A DNA stretch of 64,000 nucleotides from Epiperipatus broadwayi (taxonomy: Eukaryota > Onychophora > Udeonychophora > Euonychophora > Peripatidae), in contig JAQFVV010012510.1 in the NCBI GenBank assembly GCA_028023455.1, positions 248,001-312,000 of the forward strand, given 5' to 3'. Of this stretch, positions 1 through 12,247 are shown one piece after another. Within the stretch, counting starts at the first letter, position 1. Each line of letters starts with the position of its first letter. The position numbers were made by a program, and so were the translations under genes. The notes beneath the pieces are model-generated. The model saw nothing but the letters and a program-made list of their open reading frames with translations. It was not told where the DNA came from and made no database searches.

Positions 1-3000
1 CTAGCTTACAGTTTTCAGTAATACACACTGTTCCTCTACTAGCTTGTGCTTTTCTACATCCTACAAATTCAATCTTTGATACATTATATGCCAGCATTTG
101 GAAAGGGTCAGGCAATTAAACCCTTTTTCTACCTTTTGGTCTTTCATTTACACATGTTGTAGTTTGATCGACTAGAATGTTTTATGTGAAAAAAACATTC
201 AAAGTGGTTTAAGAAGTAAGTGACATTTTAATTCTATTTTTATATTATTAGCACATTTTCTGTTTTTATGTAGATATTGCAGGGATTCTAAAATAGATCA
301 CATTCTGTTATATAACAAATCCTGGAGTTAAATACATGCATATCCAAAATTAATATTTAGAACTCCTGGGATTAAGTAAAAAATATTTTCGATAAATTAA
401 ATCATTTTACACCAAATTTAATGGACATTTAATGTAATTAACTCCTAAAGATGCATATATTTATTTATTTTGATTTATTGGACTTCTAAAGATGTGTATG
501 TTTATTTATTATTTTGATTTAATTCACACTTACAGAAATAGTGTAACTTATATTAAATAAAATTTGGATTATGACTAAGTTTTCTTTTGATATTTATTTA
601 TTATAACATATTAAAATAAGCATTCTTTAATATTTATTAACAAACTTGTAATATCTAAATTAAATTTGTGCAAAATTAAGTAATGAAATATAATTTTTGT
701 TTTTTATTAAATTCACATATAATTCTTTGACAGAGATATTGCTATAATATACATATATTATAAAACACTCATTTATATGTCTGTAAATGTTATTGCTTTT
801 GAAATAATCAATATTTGTAAGTCACAATCAGAATGATATATTTATAAAATAATATATTGGTCAGAACTGACATTTTATTATTTTTTTATTTTTCATTTAA
901 TAAGTTTATTAATTATTATTTTAAGTTATTCCTGTGAAATTAGTTTAATATTAAGTATTGTATATTTATTTCTGTTCATGGTCATCATGTTCCTTGGGAT
1001 CCCAAATCTAGCTCTAGACATGGACTACATGTTTGATAGAGATGTATGTAATTTTCTATAGAATTATTTAGATGATATTAATATAATACAGATTACCTCT
1101 AAAATCCGCTAAATGTTTTTTTTATATATTTTATAATAATTACTCATTAATATCTCAGAAGTTTTTGATATGCATTTCATTTTATAATTAATTTAGCATG
1201 TATTCATGCATGCAGTAATGAATACTGATGTTTGCTTTTTTTATATTAGCCACAAGATTGGCATTTTATGTGATAATGATGATAAGATTTTTTAATATAT
1301 CTCTTTAAATCCAAACCTAAAGAATGACTATTGACTAATTGCTGCTAATCCTAGATCTATTACCATATTTAAATTCAGTTGACTTGTTGATTATTTCTCT
1401 GCTCTTATTCTATGTAAAGCATCATACTTCTGTGTTTTAAATCATTACTGATGTTTAAAGTCTAATTTCATAATAGTACAATATATATTATAATGGCTAT
1501 CTTCTATTACACTAGTTGGAGTGATATTTATAATGGATTACTATTTATTTATTTTTATATTTTAACAATAGTAATTTATATAAATTTAAAATACTAATAC
1601 CCAAGCAAAGGAGTTAATATAGTTAATATATTTAAATATTAACCATACCAACAGTCAAACTGAGATTGTCTAAAAATATACAAGTCATGGCCACTCACTC
1701 CATAACTGCAAGAAGCAAAGTACATCTCCTGTGGATACTTTTATTTATAATGGGGATAAATCTCCAGGCACCATCCAACCTATTTGATTGGAATATGGAC
1801 CAAAAGAAGATTTTATATGCTCCAAGCATTTGATTCCATGACTAGCCAAAAATGAACAAGAAACTTATTTAACTTAGGCTATCCCGACAATGCATATTTA
1901 AACAAAAACAATACAATTAAAATTTTTTTATCTTAACTGAGTCTTGTATGGTAAGGTACAGAGAAAAAGAATCAAGCCAAACTAACAATTTAAAGCAACA
2001 TATTTATTTACAAAACATTATAACAATAATAAAAACTAAAACTAAATTATACCAATTACAGATATATGTCCCCAATGAGTGAGCACTGACAGGTCAACGA
2101 TATTTGTTACATGTCAGGTTATCAAATGTATTGGAACTGGGCAATGAAAACTAATTGATCGCTGTTGTAAGTTTAACACAGCATCCTCATCTTAGGGCAT
2201 CTGCATAAGCTATACATCACTATAGTATGAACTAGTTATTCTCAATAAAGGAATCCACAAAATTCAACAGGTGATAAATCAGCAAAAATCAATTTGACTA
2301 CTATCAGTTGAACAGGATAAATAACAGCAAAAGAATTCTAAAAGTAGAATATCTAACAACAGAACTGAATATAATGGGAATTTAACAGCTTTTATATCAC
2401 ATGATCACATTTCCTAATTAATTGTATGGAGAGTTTTGCTCTGTGTAGCTTTTATATCTTTGAAAAAATCATTATCATTAATTAGATTTTCAATTTCTTC
2501 TAATTAGTTAAACTCTTTCAATAACTATTTATTTAATTACAGCATCGATTATAGTATTGATTACCTAATCAGTTGGAAATATTACTGATTTCCAGTGAAA
2601 CGGAATCCCTGCCTGACTAGACAATTTACAAAATTATTTTAACCTTTGATTAGATCGTAATTTTCATTAATTAAATAGTTTTTGATAATAATTTTGTACA
2701 ATCATTTACATTACAATTCTCTTGTTCTTTTTTCTCTTTTGTGTTTTTACTATTATTTTTTTAGTTTAAATTATTTCATCTTGTAACTTTATAATCCTTA
2801 AGTTACTTTTACTTAATTAGTTTTCTTTTATTTCCATTATTATACCTTATAACATTTTGGTATTTGTATTTTTAGTTCAAAGATGGATAAACCCTCCTTT
2901 TAAATAATAAGTCTAATTAAAATTCCTAAACTACATTATACTTTAATTATATTTTTTCTATTGTATTTTCTCTTTTATTTATAAAATTGATATTAGAAAT

Positions 3001-3284
3001 ACAGAGATTTATTTTTCCTTTTGTTTATTTCCTAATAGACTTTTGATTTATTCTAAAATCTCTTTATTTATTAAACTAACAATCTTTTTCATTTATTACA
3101 AAAAACTCATATACATTATTTTTCTTTGAATATTCTTAATATACTTTTAAATGTTTCATGTAACATGTGTGCATCTGTTACATTATATATGTATATATGA
3201 TGCGTGATAACAGTAAAGGAGGTTTATTTCGCAGTATTCATTTAATTAATTTTGTTCTATAAACAAAGGATTTCCAGTTTTAAT
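1..3284. other. AT-rich non-coding stretch
   Basis: No open reading frame, tRNA-like box or recognisable transposon domain is seen on either strand. The sequence is AT-rich with many short A and T runs. It is probably old intergenic or intronic DNA. Confidence 0.6.
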
Positions 3285-3290
3285 ATATGT

Positions 3291-3497
3291 ACGGTACTGA
3301 TCTTAAAATAGCTCAACACTGTCATATTGATGACTGAGGATACTCTCAAACTCAAACACAAGGTAGAGACTTTTGAAAGTATAAGCGCAAACTACATTCT
3401 AATTATATAGGCCAATGTAAAGCATTTTAGTTTGAGAGCATAAAGGTTTGAGAGTATTCTGAGATAGCATTGAGCTATTGTAAGACCAGTACAGCAC
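3291..3497. repeat. short foldback (MITE-like) element
   Basis: The left arm (about 3293-3355) and the right arm (about 3425-3491) are imperfect inverted repeats. Both contain versions of AATAGCTCAA and ATACTCTCAAA near matching ends (GGTACTGATCTTA versus rc GTACTGGTCTTA). It holds no coding capacity. The architecture resembles a MITE or an inverted SINE dimer. No clear target duplication was recognised. Confidence 0.5.
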
Positions 3498-3651
3498 ATA
3501 TATTAAAAATGAAAATCCTTTCTCCTTAATTCATATGATCTCTAGGCTTTGTAAATGACATGGAATATTACTTAATTTTGTTATATAAATATTGATGAAT
3601 ATTGAGAAAATTAAATATGAGAAGTAAATGATATTTTGAATTATGATAAAT

Positions 3652-6600
3652 CATCATCATTATCAACCATTATCAATCCACTGCAGGATGAAGGTCTCTC
3701 CAAGTTTAATCCATCTTCTCCGAACTTTAGCTTCTCTTCTCCACATCACCCCTGCACACTTTCTTATTTCATCCATCCATCTCACATGTGGTCTCTTTCT
3801 GGTCTTTTACAATCTCTTGGAATCCAGTTTAAAATTTCAATTGTCCATCTATTATCATCTCTTCTAGCAATATGTCCAGCCCAACTCCACTTCAATCTTT
3901 TAATTTTTTCAATGAGGTCAGTAACACCTGTTTGTTCTCTTACCCATACATTGCGTTTTCGATCTCTTCTTGTTACTCCCAACATACACCTCTCCATACT
4001 TCTTTGAGTGGTCTGAAGTCTCTGTATTGCTCTTCTATTGAGTGTCCAAGTCTCAGATCCATAAGTAAGAACTGGTAAAACACATTTGTTAAAAACCTTC
4101 CTTTTCAAACACATAGGCATATTTCCTTTTAGTATCAAGTTATTTCTACCAAAAGCACTCCAAACAAGTTTAATTCTATGATTAATTTCCTCCATTATGT
4201 TTCCATCTGTATTAATAATCTGACCAAGGTATTTGTAACTGTTAACTTCTTCTAATTCATCATAATCAATCTTTATTTTCATATTTTGAGCAAACCGATT
4301 AAACATTACTTTAGTCTTTTTAACATTTATCTTTAGTCCTACTTTCCTACTTTCATCTGATAACTCCTGCAACATTTCCTGCAGCTCTGAAGCATTATTT
4401 GCAAAAACAACTACATCATCTGCGAAATCTAAATGACTTAAATAATCTCCATTTACTTTCACTCCTTTAGTTTCCCATTTTAATCCACAAAATACTTCTT
4501 GCAGCACTGCTGTAAAAAGTTTTGGAGATATGGAGTCACCTTGTCTTACACCTTTCTCAATGTTGACTTTCCCAGTATCATTATGTAATCTAATTGTTGC
4601 TGTTGCATTTTTATAAATATTCTTTAAAATATGACAATATCCTGGATCTATACCTTGATGATCCAATGCTTTAATCACTGAAGAAATGTTTATAGAATCA
4701 AATGCCTTTTCATAATCTACAAATCCAAAACATAATGACAACTCATATTCATTTTTCCTTTCTATAACTTCTCTCAATACCTGAATATGATCTACTGTAC
4801 TAAAACCACTTTTAAATCCAGCTTGTTCTCTTGGTTGGTGGAAATCCAATGTTCTCTGTAGACGAGATGTAATTATCTTGGTAAAAATTTTATATAAAAC
4901 TGATAAAAGGCTGATAGGTCTGTAATTTCTAATATCTTCTTTATCACCTTTTTTAAATATTAATATTATTACTGCATTCTTCCAATCATCCGGTACATCT
5001 TTATCATTTAGACATTTGGTATATAACTTTGCTAAAAAAATTTCTGTTTCTTCACCTGCTTCTTTTAATATATCAATTATAATTCCATCATTACCTGGAG
5101 CCTTTCCTTTCTTCATACATTTAATTGCATTTCTCATTTCTTCATTTAAAATTCTGGGCAATTCGGAAGATGTAATAGATATAGGAGGTACTTGTTCTTT
5201 ATTACTATATAATTCTTGATAAAAATCTTCTACCAATTTCATGATGTCATCTCTCTTTTTAGTAATAATTCCATCTTTTTTCCTTATTGCAGATATAAAT
5301 TTCCTACCAATACCAAAATGTTGTTTTACATTCTTAAGACTTTTATTTTCTTCTACAGCTTTTCTTGCTAGTTCACAGTTATACTTTCTTATATCATTTT
5401 CAACTCTTTTCCGCACCATTTTACAAAATTCGAGATATTCAATTCTTTTTAATGCATCATTTTTGTATATCTTCATAATTCTTCTTTTCTTCATAAATTC
5501 TCTAGTTTCAATAGAAATTTTGTTGGTCAATTGCTGCTTTTGTCTACCAGCTATCTTTGTTGCAGTTTTTAAAAGTGTATCAGTTATTTTCATATTAATT
5601 TCATTCAAATCTGAATCATGTTCAAAATCTACTAATACTTGAAATCGATTTGTAAGTTCTAATTTAAATTCATTAGAATGTTTCTGAAGATTAGGAATAT
5701 CAACTGTAAATATTGTTTTTCTTAACAATTTTTGTCTTTCTAGTTTTACATTAACACGTATCTTGCACCTTACTAATCGATGATCACTTCCTGTGTTAAA
5801 TCTATTAAGAACATTACAATCTTGAAATATGTATTTCCTGTTAGTCAAAATATAATCCAATTCTGCTGTACCTTCATTTGGATGCTTCCATGTCCATTTT
5901 CTTTTAACATTTTTCTCAAAAAAAGAATTCATAATATAAAGTTTTTCTTTTTCTGCAAACTCCACAAGTCTATGTCCTCTCTCATTTTTATTACCATAAC
6001 CAAAATTACCTACAGCACTTTCATCTTTCATTTGTTTACCAATTCTAGCATTAAAGTCTCCCATAACAATTTTAAAATGTTGTTTACTCTTATCAAAAGC
6101 CTTTTGTACATCCATATAAAAATCTTCTACTACTTCATCACTATGAGAACTTGTTGGGGCATAAACCTGAATTATCTGCATTTGGTATCTGCTATTAAGT
6201 TGTATAACTAATCTTGCCACTCTGTCTGATACACCATCAATCTCCACAATATTGTTCTTCCACTTTTTATTTATAATGAATCCTACTCCACTTGTATTTC
6301 CAATATTTGTGCCTTTATAATAAAATATATGTCAACTTTTTAAATCAATTGTCTCTTCACCTTTTCTTCTAACTTCACAAAGTCCAATAATATCCCATTT
6401 AATATAAGAGAGTTCTTCTTCTAATTCTTGCAATCTTCCTTCACTTGAAAGTGATCTGCAGTTGTAAGTACCTAAATAAAAAGTCGTCATCAAATGGCAG
6501 CCTGGGTCTGCAATCAGGGAATTCTTAGCACCCTCCACCTTCAGCCACCAACCGCTGCCTTGGTTGGTGACTTTACAGCCTCCTGGGAATAAGGGCCATG

Positions 6601-6945
6601 CTTTATTTTTGTCTGTCATAATTGTATATATGTATTGGAAAAATATTTATCATTTACACAAACATTCATTCTGCCTTATCAGGCACTGAGAAGAAAGACC
6701 ATGGTATTTCTCGATCTTAAACTCAGAGGTAAAAAGCCAAAAAACTCACCACACTGGCTAATGCGTGTTGGTGAGCAGCCCATCTATGTTCGTATACTAT
6801 ATGAATAAACACATAATAATAACAGCTGCAATGACAAGAATGTATGGAGTGGACATTAGGAATTTGCCCTGCTCGGTTCCTTTAAGGCCTCCAAGAGGAA
6901 TCAAAGGGTCTCCTTTCAGTTAATAGCAAACTCCTTTCTGCAGCC
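3652..6945 (-). mobile_element. near-complete RTE-type LINE (copy 1)
   Basis: This is a minus-strand non-LTR retrotransposon of about 3.3 kb with a 5' leader (6945-6620), one long endonuclease plus reverse transcriptase frame, and a 3' end in TGATGATGAT-type trinucleotide repeats, typical of the RTE clade. The 9-mer ATGATAAAT flanks it at 3643-3651 and 6946-6954 and is a plausible target-site duplication, although the left copy abuts the similar tail repeats. A second copy at 36.6-39.8 kb aligns over nearly its whole length, which supports the boundaries. Confidence 0.8.
3782..6619 (-). pseudogene. RTE ORF: APE endonuclease plus reverse transcriptase, one nonsense codon
   Basis: This frame encodes the retrotransposition enzyme of the RTE LINE: an apurinic-type endonuclease that nicks target DNA and a reverse transcriptase that copies the RNA onto the nick. 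From the ATG at 6619 the frame runs 95 codons (TYNCR, WDIIGLCEVRR endonuclease motifs) to a TGA at 6334-6332. It continues in the same frame to 3782. Counting from M at 6247, GDFNARIG is at residues 63-70, SDHRL at 154-158, NYRPISLL at 441-448, DYEKAFD at 511-517, [13 protein letters not shown] at 566-578 and the catalytic FADD at 608-611. Copy 2 has glycine at the TGA site, so a single G to T change explains the break. The last residues read out of frame compared with the family (basic RPRKRPHxRW-type end), which suggests a small indel near 3790. Recent insertion but probably inactive. Confidence 0.88.
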
Positions 6946-6954
6946 ATGATAAAT

Positions 6955-7654
6955 ATATTTGTAGTTTTTCATTTATTTTTAATATAAACATTATTTTATA
7001 AATATTTATATCTTTAAAAAGCAAAAATGGATAAGGATTTGGACCATAAATATATTTTATGTTAAAATTATAAATGAGAGTATTAAACATTTATTTTGAA
7101 TATAGGACATTAAAAGAAAATCAGAATAAATTATGAAGAATTGGAGACAATTATAAGTAAAGTGAACAAAGACAGAGAAGTTTGTTGATTTGTTTGTTTG
7201 TGATTATGACAGAAAAATGGAACATGAGAAAAAAATAATGGCATTATCAAAACAGACTTTATTGTAAGTTAGAATAAAAAGTACATAAATCAGGTTGATA
7301 AAAAGATTTATTAACAAATAAGGAAAGTTTATCTTGATTAACAGAGTTTCTGATCATATCACATATACTCAGAAATTTCTAGTGTCATCTAAGAAGATAT
7401 TTTGACTACAACCAGATAATATTTATAAAATTATTTTTATATAAAAATAGTTGAAAAAAATTATATATATAATATTTTGGTAGACTAAAAGGATGTTCTT
7501 ATTATACATATATATGTTAATACAATATTATCCATCTTAGTCATTATAAACTGTTCATTAATAATTGTGGGCATTCTAATGCCCCCCCCACCCAAAAAAC
7601 AATGAATACAAAGTTAAAAATAAATTTTGCAGTGACTTTATTAAATAATTATTT
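6955..7654. other. AT-rich non-coding stretch
   Basis: No gene or recognisable element is seen. A short C run is present near 7580. It separates the RTE insertion from the hammerhead-bearing tandem repeat that follows. Confidence 0.5.
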
Positions 7655-8085
7655 AATTCTAATACAGTATGTAATATTCTTATGCTGAATATTTTTTATA
7701 CATGTAATTAGAGGCTTTTGAACTTAGGATTTTTAGTCTATTCATCCTCCCCGTCATCTCAAGCAACAGATACACATGACCATACACATGCAAAAAAGAT
7801 ACATGATCCCCAATATACGCATTTCATGCAGAACCAGTACTCATCAGTTGGGCCAAATCATAATTCACCACACAAGACAACAACTTCTCGAATTTTAATG
7901 GACAAGCTTCAACCTTTTCACCCTTTCAACTATTCAACCATCCATTTCATTACAAAACTGACAATGTAATACTCAAAGCCCTTATTGGATTTGATATTTT
8001 AATCATATCCATGGAGACATTGTATCAATATATCCTGTCTTATTATCAGACCATTATGTATCCATATATATTAATAGGAGACAAA
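7655..8085 (-). repeat. family C hammerhead repeat, unit 1 of tandem pair
   Basis: Read on the minus strand, this unit has the family C order: TTTGAGTATT start, TTGAAG box, CCATTAAA, hammerhead core, then a terminal AGTTCAAAxCCCC-like box (here degenerate, near 7709-7730). A second copy follows head-to-tail at 8133-8545. The corresponding cleavage positions (7814 and about 8291) lie 477 bp apart. The shared segment includes about 100 bp on each side of the core repeat, so the duplication unit is the whole 477-bp monomer, not only the ribozyme. Confidence 0.7.
7804..7860 (-). ncRNA. type I hammerhead ribozyme (family C)
   Basis: Minus strand: CTGATGA is at 7847-7841, GAAA at 7825-7822 and the AUA cleavage triplet ends at 7814. 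Stem I pairs CCCAA (7852-7848) with TTGGG (7813-7809). After a TGG bulge it pairs TGATT with GATCA (one G-U). Stem III is AUG/UAU with a CG loop. Stem II (GTACT/TGCAT around GGTTC) contains mismatches, so activity is uncertain. The C-G pair at the fifth position of stem I replaces the A-T pair of the 11.1k and 25.9k copies, a compensatory change. Confidence 0.65.
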
Positions 8086-8132
8086 TGGGTTGATTCTATA
8101 CTAAGATATACTCTACTTTCTTAACCATATGT

Positions 8133-8545
8133 AATTCTAAGGCAGGATGTAATTTTCTTATACTGAATGTTTCTTATATCTGTAATTAGAAATATTTTAA
8201 CTCAGAATTTTTCAGTTTATTGATCCTCCCTTCCATCTCAAGCAACTGATACACGTGATCACACACATGTGAAAAATATAGAATCCCCAATATATATATT
8301 CTATGGATCTGATCTTAATCTCCCACACATATATGCAATCAGTGTTTGGCTTATATTCCTCAAACTTTAATGGACAGTCTTAACTCTTCTCAATCTTCCA
8401 ACTGTTTAACTAACCATTTTAATGGAAAAAATGTACAAAGCTCTTATTGGATTTGATATTGTAATCATATTCTCGTATCCATGTAGACATTATGTCAATA
8501 TAACTCATCTTATTATTGAATCATTATATATATATATATATATAT
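8133..8545 (-). repeat. family C repeat, unit 2 of tandem pair (decayed ribozyme)
   Basis: This unit aligns along its length with 7655-8085 (shared blocks include CTGTAATTAGA, ATCTCAAGCAAC and CTTATTGGATTTGATATT). The hammerhead segment (about 8283-8330) has lost both CUGANGA and GAAA. The unit ends in a TA microsatellite. A decayed second unit next to a better-preserved one is consistent with an old dimeric insertion. Confidence 0.65.
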
Positions 8546-8592
8546 TATAACATTTTCCATATTTCTAGGCCTCTATATGCATTATAAATGCG

Positions 8593-8702
8593 CGAGTTGA
8601 TCAAGTTATGTAAAATAAAAATAAATGTTTCATTTATTTTAATTCAAAAAATAATGTTTCATTATTATCCTAAAACATAACTATCTTTCCTGATCAACTC
8701 GG
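8593..8702. repeat. imperfect palindrome
   Basis: CGAGTTGATCA at 8593-8603 is the reverse complement of TGATCAACTCG at 8691-8701, and GTTATG/CATAAC extends the pairing inward. The interior is AT-rich with two related AATAATGTTTCATT-like blocks. Its nature is unknown; a decayed MITE is possible. Confidence 0.4.
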
Positions 8703-9344
8703 CCTAGTACTTGTTACAAATTGTGCTATCGATGAAATCAGCTTTTAATTTATTTAATATGGGTGCCAGGATTCAAAAGAATCCACTAAAATCTGTTGCC
8801 AGCATGTCTCACAAAGTTGTAAATAAAAAAAAAGAAAAGATTTTAATTTTTTTAAGAATCGGTAATTCTACTGTAAACTAGAATTATCTTTTTTGAAATT
8901 ATTATTCCTGGGCTTATTCAAACATATTGGCAAAGGTAAATTACATTCTTAAACCTTATTAAACTAATAATAACTTTAATTATAAAAAATAATAACTATT
9001 ATTAATAACGTATGAATGAAAAGTTGATATTAGAAATATTTTTATTCTTACAAACTAAAATATTTCACGTTAAGTTGCTGACTAAATAAATTGGAGAGAA
9101 CACTCGTTAATTCAGATATGAATCAATTAATAAAAAACAATTTCACAATTACAGTTAACTTCCAAATTTCTTCTAGAAAATTCCTTAAAATGAATGTGTC
9201 TTGTACAAGAAAATTAGTGTCTCTATCAGGATTGTTTAAACATACTTTTAAAAATTGTTTGCAAACGCTTAAATTTGTCACAATCAGGAATTATGAAGCA
9301 TAACTTATTGGTAAGTTTAGTGAATTCAGTAGTAGATAATGATG
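8703..9344. other. AT-rich non-coding stretch
   Basis: The 70-codon open frame at 9091-9303 has no recognisable domain, is AT-driven in composition and is not supported as a gene. Nothing else is recognised. Confidence 0.45.
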
Positions 9345-9655
9345 CATAGTTTTTTTGGGGTAGAATGAGCTCAGCCTTTTGATATTATTTGATCTTGTGG
9401 TCCATTCTCCTAGTCGGTCATGAAGGCTTTTCTGGTGTACATCTTCAGGTACAATGTCCGCAAAAACTCTGGTTCACTTTGACATGCCGAATTATTTCAG
9501 CGAAGTGATCCTGGATATATTATTGTTATCCAGGACTAACTAGAGAAACAAATGAAACAAGACATTCTTCAAACTGACCTCTGCCTTTTATACTAGAGGC
9601 CCAGTTTTCAGACTTCTGCACATGCTATTATCATGGCATTTTTTTTGGTTCATAA
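9345..9655 (-). other. GC-richer island with TATA box; possible solo LTR
   Basis: This block is clearly richer in G and C than its surroundings. On the minus strand it holds a perfect TATA box, TATAAAAGGC (9592-9583), preceded by GGGCCTCTAG and followed by a mixed-composition leader. A promoter inside an isolated 300-bp block without an adjacent gene suggests a solo LTR or another retroelement promoter. TG/CA ends and a target duplication could not be fixed. No protein similarity was recognised in any frame. Confidence 0.35.
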
Positions 9656-10251
9656 TCTTAAAGATTCTTTATAAAATTTAAGTTATAAAGTTCTCTTTTT
9701 ATTTTATCAAGTTTTTTGGCCATCTTTAATTAGCCAAAATATTTTTCTTTTAGCTTATCTTTTTACTTGCCTTTGGAATTCTTTTGTTCTCTCCAATTCT
9801 ACTTTTATTTTTAATTACATTAAAAAATATGAAAGAATAACTTAACTTTCATTGTAGGTTTTTTTTTTCTTAAAAAATAAATCACAGTAAAAAAAAAAAA
9901 TCTAAATCTACTTTTATTTTTTAGCTTCTACCAAATGCCAATATATTTGCACCATATATAAATAAATGGTACAATATATATATAAAATACATATTTTGCG
10001 GGTTCATCCATGTTAAAAACTTTAGAGAGAGAGATTCCAAAATCCTCATGTTCAAATTTTTTTACTTACATTTAGTATAAGTAAATTACGTCTTATCTTA
10101 CAATTACATCTGTTTGGTAAATAGATGATATTTTAATATAAGTTCAGTCTATTCTACTACTATTAATATAGATAATTATGCAATGGTTTTGATAATAGGT
10201 ATTAGATTAATATAATGTCTATATATGTATGTCTACAATATCAAATACAAT
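9656..10251. other. AT-rich non-coding stretch
   Basis: Homopolymer A and T runs and short TA tracts occur. No gene or repeat is recognised until the next family C copy. Confidence 0.5.
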
Positions 10252-10508
10252 AAAGGCTTTGAGCATTCTATCATCGGTTTTTCAATGAAATGGACAATTG
10301 AATAAGGATGAAAAGATTGAAGCCTGTTCAAAAAAGTTTGAGAAATTGTTATCTTGTATGGGAGATTATGATCTGGCCCAACTGAGAAGTGCTAATACTT
10401 TATGAAATATGTATAGTGGGAATTATGTAGTTTTTTCGCATTTGTGTGGTGCTTGAGATGGAATAAAGACAAATAGTCTGAAAAATACTGAGTTCAAATA
10501 CCTCTATT
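10252..10508 (+). repeat. family C hammerhead repeat, decayed copy
   Basis: The plus-strand copy runs from AAAGGCTTTGAGCATTCTAT to GAGTTCAAATACC. The ribozyme region (about 10366-10426) keeps GAAA and the CCCA/TGGG part of stem I, but CUGANGA reads CTGAGAA, so self-cleavage is not expected. The final GAGTTCAAA box resembles the B box of RNA polymerase III promoters. Confidence 0.65.
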
Positions 10509-10977
10509 TAAAAATAATTATCTGTAAATTACAAAAATGGTTACGTATATCCCATTCTAATTTTAATCTGTTTATTTCTTTTTAACTTACTTTTGCAGCA
10601 AACTTATTTTTAAAAGATTTTAAAACTTTGTTTGATTATAGATTTTTATTATATACTTCGTTAAGCATGTTTTCTCTCAAAACAAAAAATATAGCGCTTT
10701 TTACGGTAGTTTTGAGATAATCTGTATAACAGAAAATCATGTCTATCATTCCCATAAGAACCGTGCTTAAATTTACCAAGTAGTATTATTATAAAAAATA
10801 TGTTCAATACATTTTTTATATATTCAATCCACTGAAAATGAAATATAGCAGATAGGATATATATATATACATAATTATTACTATGTATTATTATAGTTAT
10901 CACATTTTAAAGTAACCAATGGAAACTTTCTTATACATTTTTAAAATCTATTTCTATTAAAATCTTAAAGTCCTTAG

Positions 10978-11286
10978 GATGGTCTTTGAGCGTTCCATTA
11001 TCAGGTTTTCAATTAGATGGACGGTTGAAGAGTTGGAGTGTGGGGTAGATTGAAGCCTGTTCATTAAAGTATGAGGATTCGTTATCTTAATATATATCTG
11101 AGCACTTATAGCATATATGAGTAGAGATGGTAATCTGGACCAACTGATGATTGCTGGTTTAGCATGAAATACGTATATTGGTGATTATTTATCTTTTCAA
11201 CATGTATGTGTTCAAGTGTATTAGTGTTATGAGATAGTGTGGAGAGTGGTGGATCATGTAAAAGTCTGTGCTCATATACCCTATAT
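10978..11286 (+). repeat. family C hammerhead repeat
   Basis: This plus-strand unit of about 300 bp shares the order TTTGAGCGTTC, TTTTCAATxAxATGGACxGTTGAAGAGTTGGAG, TTGAAGCCTGT, CATTAAAGTATGA, hammerhead, TATCTTTTCAACATGT, GAGATAGTGTGG and a terminal B-box-like segment with the copies at 25.8-26.4k, 48.6k and 63.2k. It holds no coding frame. It contains one of the better-preserved ribozymes of the window. Confidence 0.75.
11131..11187 (+). ncRNA. type I hammerhead ribozyme (family C)
   Basis: CTGATGA is at 11144-11150 and GAAA at 11166-11169. Stem I: ACCAA (11139-11143) pairs with TTGGT (11178-11182) and, beyond a TGG bulge, TAATC (11131-11135) pairs with GATTA (11183-11187). Stem II: TGCT/AGCA around GGTTT, with a T-T mismatch at the base. 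Stem III: ATA/TAT around CG (11169-11176). The predicted cleavage is after A11177 (AUA, an allowed NUH). All conserved core residues are present. Found by eye; no covariance model was run. Confidence 0.72.
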
Positions 11287-12247
11287 ATTACATATATAAA
11301 CCCAAGTATATAATAAGTCTGTGTGTTTCAGTTATTAAAGTAATGTAGAAAATTGATGTTTGCATAGCTAATGAGTAGGTGGGGTGTGTCTTACAAAATC
11401 ATTGTCCTGGTATTTTATTTGACAGTTTTATTTTCCATTGGTTCACTAGAGTGAAATTTAATGATTTTTTAATAAAAATCTATTTTTTAATTACATAATG
11501 AATAAATCTATTTATTTTTATCTTCCTTTCCTTCTATATATAGAAGACATCAATACGAAATTTATTTTTAATTAAAATAAGATTCTATGGTTCCTCTTTA
11601 AATATTAAAAAACCCGAATGGGGTAAATTTTTATTATCAATTTCATTCACTGTCACCATGGCAACATAAAGATAAGCATGAATGAGTTATTTACTAACAT
11701 GTTTCAGCCAGTGTGATGAGTTTAATGCTAAAAAAATTATGATCTGTCTTTTCATATTCCTGAAAAACACTCGGATTTTCTTAAAGATAGAATAAAAGTG
11801 TAAATGTGTATATAAGTTATTCCACCCTCTTTTTAAACAATCAAGACTGGTGATAGTAAATTTATCAACCAAAGCAGAAATTCATGACTGAATGCCCAGA
11901 TGTAAACTACCATGCAGGGATACTCATTGTGTTAGCAACTTATAAATGTAGACCACATTCAAGCAAAGAAGGATTACCAGAATTGAAAAATTTATTTAAT
12001 ATTAAGTGGGATATTGTTGGATTTTATGACATTAGCAAAAAACCTGAAAATTCATTAATTTGAAAAGTGGATATGTTGAAAGCATATAATTGGATATTTT
12101 CTATAAATAAACAATGTATAAACAGCATCGTTAAGATTGAGACACATCAGGCAAATCTCTCCATACAGTAGCGCTACTCAGTGCAAACCAGAATAATCAA
12201 TAATGCAGGAAAGTATGTGCATAAAATCCCCATCTAGTGCCTACACA

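Noticed and set aside
3636-6211. Plus-strand frames between 3636 and 6211
   Set aside because: They are antisense shadows of the RTE LINE frame on the minus strand.
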